From: Porodaedalea pini | Lineage: Eukaryota; Basidiomycota; Agaricomycetes; Hymenochaetales; Hymenochaetaceae | NCBI GenBank assembly: GCA_002794775.1 | Contig: NBAY01000056.1 | Coordinates: 1-64,000, forward strand | Direction of reading: 5' to 3' | DNA length: 64,000 bases | Shown here: one piece after another, positions 49,183 to 60,353 of the stretch | Position numbering within the stretch: the stretch's first letter is position 1 | Layout of the letters: each line of letters starts with the position of its first letter | Position numbers and translations under genes: made by a program | Notes under the pieces: model-generated | Databases searched by the model: none | What the model saw: the letters and a program-made list of their open reading frames with translations, nothing else | What the model was told of the DNA's origin: nothing

Positions 49183-51620
49183 CTAACAGTGTGTTAAACT
49201 AAATTTTGTATCTATGGGCCTAACACCGATGGTCGTAATGTCGACCCCGTCAATAACAATCTGGCCCCTTGCAGGGTCTATAAACCGCAGAATGCTCGTC
49301 GCCAGTGTACTCTTTCCACTCCCAGTTCGCCCGAGTAACCCGATACATTCCCGAGCACGCAGCGAGAACGAGACATCGTGCAGCACTGCAGGAAGGTCAG
49401 GCGCGTAGCGTACTTCAAGGTCCTTCACTTCTAGCAATTTCTCGTTTGAACTTGAGCTCGACGGCCAGTGCGCAGGCGGCCCAGAGTTTTCAATAACTGC
49501 AGGTGGCTCTTGTGGTAGATAGAGATACTCGACAATGCGCTCCACGGAATTGAGGTCGAGCTCAAGCTGCGTCCAGGAGCGACACGCCCAGTAGACGTTG
49601 TTCGTCCAACTCATCTGTCGAAGGCTTAATACCGAGTACTTCTTAGCCTACAGAGTACTACACCACTTACCACGCTTGTGATACACAAAGCGGCCCATCC
49701 GGCGCGTGTTTTTCGCGTGTTTTTGAATAGGAGGAAAGCGCAAACATTGACGTGGTAAAGACCGCGACCGCGCTGAGGAAGTCGAAACGCAGAAGTAGCC
49801 AACGGTTCGTCATCCAAAAGAAATAGAAGCACTGGAAACTTTTTAAACCGCAATAATAGAGTGCAACACATAGAACAGCATTGGAACCTATGTGAGATTG
49901 ATCTGAGAGTACAGCCCATTCATGAAACGTTGCTCCGAAGAGAACGCGCGTTCGGTGACAACTGCGTACACGCGGCATTAGTAAGTCAAATGGAGAGTAG
50001 AAGTATGGCACTTACTGCCTTCGAGCAGCCAGAGAATATAGGACAGCGTGATCCGGACTCCATACGCCGAAGATCGCGACTGGTACTTTAAAAAACCGAT
50101 GACCAATTCATAATAGAAATACCCAATGAATATAGCAAGGAAGACGAAGGGCGGGAAAATGGCGACGACGACGACGACGACCGTCGATGTGAAGAGGCTC
50201 GCAAGCGATTGATTGACGGTCTGAAGTGAGCTCGCTAGGTCAGAGTCAATAGTTTCGACATCCTTGCTGAAGCGATTAAGGATCCGCCCCACAGGCGTGA
50301 TATCGTGCCACCGCATTGTCGCGCGCACCACGGTGCCCAACAATTGCTTAAAAAGACTACGAGAGGCGTAAAGTGCACCGGTGTACTGCGCTGCGGACGA
50401 AGAGATTGATACTGTCACCGTGACGAGTCCAATGAGCGTGTAGATCCCGACATAGAATAGCGGTTTCTCGTGCGCGGGTGGGATGTGATCTTCGAGGCTC
50501 ATCAAACTGAAGCCGTGATGCATGTTCGGGAAGTGGTGAGCTGAGCATGGATCAGGAAGAAGGCTGTGCTGTCCTAAGTCCACATTTGACATGAAAATAT
50601 TGTCGTAGCTTATTTTCTATACGCTTCACCCCAGACTAGAAGCGAGGGCAAAGTGAAGGGAATATGGAAAAATGTATTACGCACTTTGATCCAGAACTTT
50701 TCCATGAAGCTCAAGCCCTGCATGCAAAGAACGAGTACAAACAGAATCGCCCACGTCCAATAAGACCTGCCAACGCACTCTCAGTTCGCCATTTAGAATC
50801 CTGGAAAGGGAAGGAAGACACTCACGAAGCCTTCAAATATGTGTTACAGATCTTCCATTTCACACTACCCGTTTCTCGTTTCTCGTCTTTCACAAGCTTG
50901 CGCGGCTTCTTCACAGCGTCTCTCCATCAGCATTCTCGCCCCTCAGCTACAGTTTCAGGCGCGGCTTCTGCTTCAACGAGCACAGATGCTTCCTCCTCCT
51001 CGCCTTCATCCGCCTTTTGTTCGTCCTCATGCCGCCCTTTGACTGCCGCCTCGAGCATGATGGACTCGAGAGCACCGCTGTCGCGGAGATCCTTCACCGT
51101 TCCATGAATATCGATGCGCCCGTCGAGCATGCGTACAAGGTAATACGTTCCTGGCAGAACGAGTTCAACATGATGAATAACGAGAACCTATTGAAGATGC
51201 AATCACTTTATCTTACATTCCGTAAGGAAGAGTCATTCAGCACTCACGACTGTACGATCTTCAGTGGCGGGCCCATAAGCAGCTTCTCAAAGAGGAGACG
51301 CGACGTATGGCTGTCCTTCGGTCTGAAAATGTATTGATATAACCTTACACACAAGCCAATAAAGCAAAAAAAAAAAAAACTCACGACTGCACTCAAAAGA
51401 ATATCCAACAACACAAACCTCGTTCAGGAGCAAACAACTCGAGCAAGGGCAACACGAGCTTCCTGTCCATCGCTAAGACTGACACCACGCGCGCCAATTT
51501 CTGCTGCATCGCCTCCTCAAGTATCGCAAGGTCTGGCCGCAAGTACACACGCATCGAGCACATACTCATAGCGCGCGCGGGGGCTCGAACAGAGCGCGAA
51601 ACAAACTGTAGTGTGCACGT
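49183..51620 (-). pseudogene. ABCC-type transporter fragment, array copy 2
   Basis: Same truncated fragment as 43850-46985 without the hAT element. On the minus strand: part of NBD1 with a changed signature (SLSDGQ for LSGGQ), an in-frame stop and a Walker B-like VLLDI (51400-51600); an acidic linker (DGRIDIHGTVKDLRDSGALE, about 50930-51130); transmembrane domain 2 (49978-50592, with RWHDITPVGRILNRFSKDVE); and the start of NBD2 with an intact Walker A (GRTGSGKST, 49183-49614), ending after DGVDITTIGV. Both ends of the gene are missing, so it is a duplicated gene piece rather than a gene that decayed in place. Confidence 0.87.
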
Positions 51621-51944
51621 GATGCAAAGCTTCTCCAAAAATACACCGTGATCATTGGCCACACCTCCGACAGTTACTTCAGTAAGGATTGACTGTGATG
51701 CTGTCTCATCGCTGCTTGTACACATTAGTGGGTCGCAAAGCTACCTTTAACCTAAAGGAAATGCCTATCTCGAGAGCCATTTTCACTTTGTTGATACCAC
51801 ACGCTTGCAAACTCGATGCGCAATGATCGCGTATGGCTCATTTATTGCGCGGGAAACCCCAGCGCCGGCAGCCCAAGAGAAATCCTACGCTGGCATTCTT
51901 GTAGCCTCCTATTCCAAAGTTAGTGCAAAAGGAATTCAACGCCA

Positions 51945-53775
51945 ATGAGCAACCGAGTGGGTAGCAAACAGAAAGCGCGTTACAGGACTCTCAAGAAAAT
52001 TGGTTCCGGAACATTCGCTAAGGTCTATGTGAGTGCTCTTCCTTCTTCCCTAAGCAAACATTTAGGTTCCTCATTCGATGAAAATCGCAGGAAGGACTTG
52101 ATGGTAAAACTGGTGAACATGTAGCTCTCAAGAAGATCAAGGACGGTGTAGAAGAGGAGTTCATAGAACTCGAGCGTAATAACAACCGAAGAGTGGCGAA
52201 ACTAGGTCACCACCCGAACATCGTACGTAATGTCATGTCCTGCAGTTTTAGTAGCACCCGTGAACACTGGCATGGTGATCCTGAATGTATCTGTGGCAGA
52301 TTAGCTTCCTCGGAGAATATGTCGATCCAGATACGAGGTTTCCCGTCTTTGTCCTGGAGCGTGCTGAAGGTGGTGACGTATATAAACGTCTTCGCAAGAT
52401 GGGGTTTTTCTCTGAAGCAGACACAAGAGATATCATAAGGTGTGATCCGTTTCTTTCCTCTCCTTATACATATCTGTTGATGGGGAAGCTCGCCGAACTG
52501 TGCTTTATCAATTCGTTTGATAGGGATGTCTTGTCTGGGCTCCATCATCTGCACAAGAATAGGATAATACACAGAGACATCAAGTGAGTTCCGCTATTGA
52601 AAACTCAGTCAAGACAGCTGATTCATATATAATTGTCACGCCTGGCCCGTTACAAAAGACCAGAGAATATACTTTTACGCACGAAGGGCTCACCCGGGAC
52701 AGCAGCGTTGTCGGATCTCGGCCTGTAAGTACGCGATGCCAGCCCCATTCGCTTTCTAAAGCATACTGCAGCTCAGCTCTTATCCGATCGGGGGAGACGG
52801 TGGAATTTAATAAGAGAGGAACTCCAGTATACTGCGCACCGGAAGCTTTCAAGTTCAATCTTGTCAGACGCAGGGGGGATATTTGGCCTGTAGGGTTAGC
52901 TGCTATCCCTATTTTCATATCTTGAAATTAGGCTGATAACATGTTAATGAAATGGCTCCTATGACATGCATATGCGGTTAAAAGGATCATCATGCACGAA
53001 ATGCTTTTAGGACGCCATCCATTCGGGACTGATGATTCACCAGTTCTGGATGACATTCTTGACATTATGCATTTGAAGTTGGATTTCAACGACGATGAGT
53101 ATAAGCACATTTCTTCTGACGGTGAGTTAGCATTCTCCCGTTTATCCCCAACGTCAAAGAAGAAACGGACTGACTACTTGCAAAAGGTCGAGATCTCATG
53201 AGTAAGCTTCTCAAAAAAGATCCCTATGCCAGGCCGAGCGCTTATGACGCTTTACAGCATCGAGTGAGTATTTCACGTATCGTAGCTCTCTGATCGTTAA
53301 TGGGAGCTCATACCCAATGCTCATGACTATCCATTGCTCTCAGTGGTTCAGAACGGCTCCGAGAGAGAAGTATTTCAACGTGGCAAACCTCAGCGGGCGA
53401 CGTATTCAGAACGCATTGAGACCTTCCGCCATCATCCCTACATTGAAGTTATTAAATGCGAAGTCTGCTATGCTGCAGCGGCGTGAGGTGAACAGGAGGC
53501 AGCGTCAGAGGATGATAGCACATAGGCTTGGAGAAGAACGCGGTGGCCGGTCAGGCGGGAATCGTGGAGTGTCGCTGCTCCGGAGGGAGAATCAGCCGCC
53601 CTTGAAGACTACAAGAGAGCGGTGGAAAGAATTGGAAAGGAGGCGAGAACGGGTGCAAGCACCTCGAATTAAGAGGCGAGAAAGACCAAGCACGAAGGAG
53701 TGCAAGGTACGCCATGATAGTAGAGATTATATACCTAGCAGCTATAGAGACAGGTCTCTTCGTCCGAAACGTTGA
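51945..53775 (+). CDS. Protein kinase, intact array copy 3
   Basis: Ser/Thr-type protein kinase of 344 residues in nine exons: 51945-52028, 52091-52222, 52300-52439, 52524-52583, 52659-52724, 52772-52894, 52985-53121, 53187-53263 and 53344-53775. All join in phase. Features in order: LKKIGSGTFAKVY (glycine loop), VALKKI (ATP lysine), EFIELERN (probable helix C), LERAEGGDVYKRLRKMG, IIHRDIK and PENILL (catalytic loop, split by an intron), DLGL instead of DFG, GTPVYCAPEAF, GDIW, HEMLLGRHPFG, DPYARPSAYDALQH. A strongly basic Arg/Lys-rich tail of about 140 residues follows and may bind nucleic acid or serve localisation. Intron 6 has a weak donor (GTTAGC). It lies downstream of ABCC fragment 2. 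I cannot place it in a named kinase subfamily with confidence; CAMK- or ULK-like are possibilities. Confidence 0.85.
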
Positions 53776-54168
53776 TTTATTTTACTTATTAGCCTCCTGC
53801 ATACTTGTTAGATCTAAACTTTTATAGCGAATTGATACCTACCGCCGCACATGCCTTGCGCCAAATTGTATTGGATCGCGTATTTCTTTATACCCCTTTC
53901 TTCATTAAAACTTGCAGCATCTTCATTGATACATTCTCTTCTGGAGTGGGAATATTTGCAAATAGAGGAATTTTGCAAACGAGAAACGTTGCAGCTGAAG
54001 ACCTCCGGCAAACAATCTTGTTTCAGGGAGTGTGCTGACTGAAACGGGGGTATGATACAAAATTACATCAGTAATGATAACTCGTCCGTGTTACGCATAA
54101 ACATGAAGAGAGGAAATAAAGAGGTAAGGTATGAAGGGGACAATACGGAAGAAAGGAAAAGGGTAAAT
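53776..54168. other. Intergenic region between the kinase array and the SNARE gene
   Basis: About 390 bp between two convergent gene ends. It holds the 3' flanks of both genes. No conserved frame or RNA gene is seen. Confidence 0.5.
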
Positions 54169-54958
54169 TCACGAGTCGCCCCCTTTCTTAGCTCCGCACT
54201 TGTTCAGCCCCGCGCCGCAGAATTGAGCTGTAATTATCCAAACGAGCACCTGTACCGAAAGTTCTCAGACCTGCAGATATCAGAGCAAGAACCCCGATCG
54301 ACTCACGAGAGCAACCGCCACGCTGAGGATCATGATCTTCTGGTTGCGCCAGAACTGCTGGCGGCGGACGGTACGCGCACCGCGACGGAAGGCAGTCGCC
54401 TGGCTTGCCATGTTGTCCGTCTTGTCGACAAGAAGCTCGATGCGCTCGCCGCGGCTCAAAATCTGTTCGACGTTCTGCACCATGATATCCTGCACCTGTG
54501 CGAGTTCGCCACGCGCACGGCGCAGCTCGTCCGTCGGCGGCGCAGTGTTGTATTCGTCAACCAGCGCTGCAATCTGGGGTCCAAAGGAGGCTTGCAAGCC
54601 ATGTGCGGGAATATCAGAGATGTCCCGATCAGACGCGGCGGGTGATGCTGTGAAGCGCCGCTGGAGCTCGGCGAGGAAGGCGAAGGGCATGCGGCGACCG
54701 GCAGCATCGTCGGCCATGACGAGGAACACAAGGGTGCCATCGGAGACGAAGTGGAAGAGAAACTGCTCCCAGACATACGTGAGCTTGCCCGGGCCTGGCG
54801 GGATCTTGGCGAGGATGGTCTGTGTCGCCTGCGAGAAGTCGCGCGCGCCGGAGTGGTGCTCCGCAAGGACTTCGGCGCCGCGCGCAACAAGGGCGTGAAT
54901 CTGTGCACATATTAGCAGCTACTGAATTGCAATACGGTGAGGGACGCACAAGAGACAT
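54169..54958 (-). CDS. VAMP7-type longin R-SNARE
   Basis: Vesicle R-SNARE of 227 residues that would drive fusion on endosomal/vacuolar or secretory membranes. Exons: 54950-54958 (MSL), 54307-54900 and 54169-54249, with introns 54901-54949 and 54250-54306. A longin domain occupies about residues 1-115 (IHALVARGAEVLAEH, then YVWEQFLFHFVSDGTLVFLV). The SNARE motif follows at about 130-190, with LSRGERIELLVDKTDNM carrying the zero-layer Arg. A C-terminal membrane anchor (MILSVAVAL-VLVWIITAQFCG) leads to a short FCG...C tail, as in VAMP7 relatives. It is divergently paired with the Sec61 beta gene. It could correspond to yeast Nyv1 or to an animal VAMP7-like protein; orthology is not resolved here. 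Confidence 0.9.
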
Positions 54959-55127
54959 GGCGGCTTGTTGCAAGCTGTACGCAGTAGCGCGTTACTAGAG
55001 GCGACACGCTGAGGTCACTCCATCAACCATCACCCGCTTCAGGAAGCCCACTCCCATAGATTTACTTGCCACCTCACACGTACGTTCCACGCAGGCAGTT
55101 TACTGCTCTCCTTCGCCAACATCCTCC
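54959..55127. promoter_or_regulatory. Shared divergent promoter, SNARE / Sec61 beta
   Basis: Only 169 bp separate the two start codons, so both genes must use this bidirectional promoter. It is moderately GC-rich, and I see no clear TATA box. Confidence 0.75.
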
Positions 55128-55683
55128 ATGGTGAGCGCACTTTGTCGCACGCCGCCTAGAATGCTTTCGCTGACCTGTATTATGTACATGTAGTCCGACT
55201 CATCCCGCCCCTCGACGCCCACCGCCCGCTCAAATGCCGTTGCCGTCCCGCCTGGCGCGCAGGTCCGGTCAGTGCTGCTCGCGTTCATTCGTTTACGGTC
55301 AACGCTTTACTGACGAACTCATTCTCCATGCGCACTGTCCGAACTAAACTGACCTACCGGATGATTACTGTTCTTAACATTTGAATGCGGGAACGTCAAT
55401 ACAACATGTGCACAGGCGACGCGCAACGAGCTCCCAGGTCGCGAAGCCCAACTCGTCGCGCTCCGCTGGCGCAGGTGGCTCGTCCAACACCATGCTCCGT
55501 CTCTACACGGATGACTCCCCCGGTCTCAGAGTGTATGACCTCCTCTTCTCCTGCTCAGTGCCCGTCAAGCTCATCCGTATTTGCAGTGACCCGTTCGTCG
55601 TCCTCATCCTTTCTGTCGTCTTCATTGGCTCCGTCGTCTTCCTCCATATCTCCGCGCGCATCATCAAGTCCTTTGCAAAGTAA
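55128..55683 (+). CDS. Sec61 beta subunit of the ER translocon
   Basis: Small tail-anchored subunit of the Sec61 protein-conducting channel in the ER membrane (Sbh1 in yeast). Exons 55128-55130 (the ATG alone), 55194-55267, 55416-55532 and 55587-55683 join in phase to give 96 residues. The N-terminus is Ser/Pro/Ala-rich, followed by the family signature GGSSNTMLRLYTDDSPGLRV, DPFVV and a single transmembrane helix (VLILSVVFIGSVVFLHI), ending IKSFAK. The intron inside the signature (55533-55586) restores GLRVDPF exactly, which confirms the splice. It is divergent from a SNARE gene of the same secretory pathway. Confidence 0.96.
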
Positions 55684-56589
55684 CCCCGCTGAGCGCTGTG
55701 TTCTCCTGACTATTTTTGGAACATTGCATGGGATACGAGGGCATTCGAAGGGAGGGAGGAGAGGGAGCTATGAGTCGGACTAGCACACTACGTTGCACTC
55801 GCTGCGCATTCTTAGTCTCAGAAGGTATCGATCAGCGTGGCTTTTCCTTCGATTTCCTTCATTCGGCTTGGCCGTACAAAACGGAAGCAGGCATTAGTGG
55901 GTGGGGATAGGTCTGTGCCAACAAATATATACACACCTCTATTATTCGCCTCCTTTACTCTCCTTCTCTCAAAAGCCATTCGTTAAGCAAGCCCGAATAA
56001 CAATCAACTAGTGAAGTAAACATAAGCGACTGTACTTTGAAAAATACGCTACTAAGTGAGATTAAAGTAACCTTACTCACAGTCGTCGTTCAGACTTGGA
56101 ATCAAGAACCATGTTATTTGACATCCCAAATGAAGAGCTACAGAAGTACACGTCTATATATTGACAAGACTGACAAAGTAGATAGAATCAAATGAAACAC
56201 AGTAAAGTTAATACTAATGGCGAAGACAAACCAGAAAGAACCTTGAAGAATGGTGAAAACAAAGAACGCAGAACAGATAATGCAGAGCAGAGACGAAGAG
56301 GACAGAGTAGATTGTATGAGATAAAGGAGAATAGAAGTAAAAAAAAGGATAAAGATTCAGGGATGTGATACACTGAAGTCAACGGTGCGCATCTTGCAGG
56401 GGAGTGCCAGAACCTGATGAGGAGAGAAGATGAAGAACTCGCAAAAGCGGATGGGGGTATCGCGGAACCGAAGAAAGAGGAAGAGTAAGACGATTAGTTG
56501 GCGTCCGGAACGTGAATGATTAGGCGACAAAGTCAGTATGGATCCGAAGAAACTCAAATCTACGACGCCTATCAATAGAGTCAGCATTG
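55684..56589. other. Intergenic region between convergent genes
   Basis: About 900 bp between the 3' ends of the Sec61 beta gene and the RING gene. The part 55930-56400 is AT-rich. No conserved coding frame is seen. Confidence 0.55.
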
Positions 56590-59500
56590 CTATCGACGAT
56601 CCAGGTTTGTAGCGGCTCCCGCTGCCTGAGCACGGTAGTCGACGAACCGACTCGTCGGTGGGAGCAGAGCCGAGGGTTGCTGCGGCTGCGTCTGCCCTTG
56701 AGACTGAGACTGGTAGTACGCAGCGTACGCTCCATAAGCCGCCGCTGACGGAGTCGCAGCAGAAGCCTGTGGCTGGTAGCCTGCTCCAGTGCCGACGTTT
56801 GATATGTAGGATGCCTGACTCTGCGGCTGAGCGGCGTATGCTGCTGACGTCGACGTATACGTCGAAGGCGGGTATGTTGCCTGCCGGACATGGGTCGGCG
56901 CGCGTTGCTGCTGTTGCAGCGGCGCGTACGTCGCCCCAGAAGGAGGTGCCCGGGCAGCAGTTGTGGCGGGAGTAGACTGTATAGGATGCACAGTACTGGG
57001 GCGCGTGCTCGTACTCAGTCCGCGCGAAGGCCTTCCATCCCGGCTCGGTACGCCTCGCGCTGCACTCGCAGCAGCAGCCGGTGGCCCACCCCCGTTCCCA
57101 GCTACACCTCCGACCGCCTCCCCGGCGCTTCCGTTCGCACCGCCAGCAGCATCAAGCGCCTGCCCAATCGACACGCGATTCGCATCAGATGCATACGAAG
57201 ACCGATTCGATCCAGGTTCCGTGTCCGTGAACAGCGCATCCAAAAGCTGTTTGCGGCGCTCGCCGCTCGTGCCGGTGAGGCTAATCCCCGTCGACGCCGA
57301 TGCCGTGCTCGAGTCGCTCGTTCTATGCCTTAGAGTCTGCTGTCCCGTCCCCGTCCCCGTTCCTGCTGCCAGAGAGAGCGACGCAAGCGCGCTGTCGAGG
57401 CTCATATTCGCGCTCGGATTCGTGTTGGCATACAGCCCTCCCGCACCGGCGTTACGTTGACCGTAGGTATCTCGATATGCGTCCCCGACTGGATAGGCGT
57501 GATTCGTGTGTGTGTGTTCGTTCCGAAAGGATTGGGTTGGTTGAGCTTGGACGGGTTCAGGCTGAGGCGAGGGATCCATCTCGGGTTCGGGTATGTTTAA
57601 CGAGATTCGCCGCGGCTGCGGTACATGCAACGCCGTCGTCGTCGATGCGCGAGGCTGTCTCGGAATCGGATAAGCCGAGGGCATCGCATGCGCCTGGGCC
57701 TGAAGATGCGAGTCCGTAGCTCTCCGCGTCAGCGTCGCATTACTCGCGGTCGACGCGCGGCTCTGCATCTCCGGCGCAGCGAACAAATACTCTGCGTTCT
57801 GGTTAGGCTTTTGGACGCCATTCGCACTCGCTACGGGCGTGACCGACTCTTTCCCGCTCGCGCTGTCGGTCTGGATGGTCGACTGTGGTGGGACGGTGCG
57901 GTATTGGTACTCGTAGGCATACCCGCCGTGGCCATCGGGACTAGGAACGAGCACCAGCCCGAGTGCGGACGGCGCCGCGCTGAGCGTCGTTCGCCTCTCT
58001 CTTTCCCTCCCCCGCATTAGTTCCTGAGACTGCGGTAGCTCGTGCGCCGCCTCGCGAGACTCAAACGGGTACGGCGTGAACAAGCTATACCGCTCCCTCT
58101 CCCGCTCGCGCCGCCGTTCATGTTCACGCTCCTCACGCGCAGGGCGCACAAAGACGTAGTCTTCCCTGACCTCTTCAGCACCCTCGGTGTCCCGTGCATC
58201 AGCCTCCCTCTCCTTGCCCTTGCCCTTCTCCTTGCTAACCCTCATCTTCGTATGGCTCGAGCCAACAGGTTCCCCATCTGTCTCGCGAAAATCCCGGCGC
58301 AGGTCCTCCCGCGATACAGGCGCAGACGCACCGGAGGCGCTCGACGCGAGTGACGCACGCCATGAGCGCTCGAGGCCCCACCCTCCGACGACATCGCGCG
58401 GAAATGCAGGAAGCGCGCCCACGTGTCCGTTCGCTCGCCCGTCAGTCTGACCCGTCGCGTTAGAGTCAATTCCACTCGTGTAGCTTACGCCGTTGGTAAG
58501 CATAGCACTGACTTGCTCGGCATGCGATGAGGAAGGCCCGACGAGCGAGGCGTGCCTGGTCCGTGCCCTTCGACGGTCCTGCGTCTCTGTCGCGGACGTG
58601 TCAGTGCCGCGATCCCGCTCTTTTCCCGTCCTGCCGCGCCGATGCTCCTTCCCTGTGCCCGATTCCGTACCTGTGCCCTCCCTCTCCCTGTCTTTTTCCC
58701 TCCTCACTTCCTTATCCTTATCCTTCTCCCTATCCCTATCACTATCCTTCTCCCTCTTCCTCTCGCTCCTATCCTTCTCCCTCCCTCTCTCCCCCTTATG
58801 CCTCCCATGCCCATGTGCATGCCTCGCCAACGCCCTCGCCGCCGTATACGCGCTGCTCCCGGGACGGGGGCGCGCAAACGCCGGGAGGCGCGAGAGTGGG
58901 ACAGGCTCCGGCGGGCGCGGGAGCGGGTTATACGACGAGAACTCATACGCAGAGGAGTCGTATGCGGAGGGTGCGGGCGAAGGCGAGGAGGTGTGCGGGA
59001 AGGCGATCGCTGAGACAGAGGCGGAGGCGGAGGGGCCGGCTTGTTGTACTTGCTGTTGTGGTTGCACTTCAGCTGCTGGGACAGAGATGGGAGGGTCTTG
59101 CGTTATTGGCATGGGCTGAGGGATGGATTGTTTTGGATCTGGGAGAGGCGAGTGTGGGGGAACGATGGCAGAATTTTGCGATTGAGAGTGGATCTGCAGT
59201 TGGGCCTGCACGAGTACGTCCGCCTGTGCGGCATGCGCGTCTTTAAGCGTAAACCTACACTGAGCGAGCTCGTCTTCAAGACGTCGCCGCTCCGCTTCCG
59301 CCTCCGTGAGCTACAACCCCCATCAGCTCACTTCTCACAAGACGCACAAGTACTAGTACAAACTATTACACATACCTTCCTAAAGTTAACAATCGCAAGG
59401 AAAGGGCAATTCAAAAAAAAAAAAATGAATAAATGAGCAGATTCGCCCTTGGCAGTGAATAAACGTACCTCTCACAATCGCGCTCGATCTCGGAGACGCG

Positions 59501-60353
59501 CACCGCCCAGCTCTTCTCCGAATTCTGCGCAAGCAGCTGCTCCTGCTCCCTCGCCCTCTCCGCCCTCCGCAGATGCCTCCGAACATGGTCCCGCTCGCCA
59601 CGCACGCGCGCCGCCTCCGCCTGCACGTTCAGCAGACTCTCGGAGAGCGCCTTCTGCCGTGTGATGGACGCCAATATCGAACGAAGGACTGGGTACTGAT
59701 TGCATTTGCATGCCCATTGCGCGCAGATCAAGAGAAAGGGAGAGGGAAGTTTGTTGAGTGAGCAAAACGGAAAGATTTGGGAGAAAGGCGATCACAGGAA
59801 AGGAAGGGAAGCCGTCGAAGAGAAGAGAAGAGAAGAGGGGGGGGGGACTCACGGATTCCGCAGGCGCGTTCTCGAGCCATACGAGCGCCTCTTCGACCAC
59901 GACCCCGTTGTCGTTCGTCGACGAAGAACCTTCTGGAGGATCCGAGTCCGCCGCGGTCGTCGTTGCCGAAGAAGATGCAGAAAGCTCCGCGAGGCGCAGC
60001 TCGAAGCGCCGTGCCTCCAGCTCGTCCGGCGCAAGCCCACGCGCACCATCCTCGCTAGCGAGGTCGACGTGTATCCTAACCGCACGCGTCAGGTGGAACC
60101 CCGCCCGACACAGCGGGCACGTACGCGGTGTGCGGAGGTTCTGCAGACACCTACATCATGCCATATCGATTTTTAGCAACCAACATCGACGCAGAAAAAC
60201 CCCAGCCCAACCCAAACCGACGACGCACCGATGACAGAACACATGGCCGCACGTTATGACATGCGGTTTCGAGAGGAGTTCCGAGGCGGGTGCGTCCCAC
60301 GCATAGCGCTCCAGGCAGACGTCGCACGTCGACGCCGGTTGGACGACGAGCAT
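56590..60353 (-). CDS. RING-finger protein with coiled coil and long disordered region
   Basis: Probable E3 ubiquitin ligase of 1124 residues. Exons: 60229-60353, 59853-60150, 59469-59695, 59376-59379 (4 nt) and 56590-59310. All phases agree. The N-terminal C3HC4 RING has Cys10, Cys13, Cys35, His37, Cys40, Cys43, Cys53 and Cys56 (CDVC...CGHVFCHRC...CPLC). A long charged coiled coil follows (about residues 140-260: RRHLRRAERAREQEQLL, then KLTEAEAERRRLEDELAQ). The remaining 850 residues are low-complexity: Ser/Pro/Gln-rich, with an Arg/Glu/Lys/Asp repeat (about 58700-58800), then Gln/Ala/Ser-rich. The 4-nt exon is an inference from phase. Its substrate is unknown. The divergent neighbour at 62607 has the same RING spacing at its start. 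Confidence 0.85.

Noticed and set aside
55100..55288. A 62-codon minus-strand frame between the SNARE and Sec61 beta genes
   Set aside because: It overlaps the first exons of Sec61 beta on the other strand, which fit a spliced, recognisable protein.
58493..59246. Long plus-strand frames opposite the RING gene (208 and 239 codons)
   Set aside because: They are antisense shadows of a repetitive, GC-rich coding region; the minus-strand frame is explained by the spliced RING gene.
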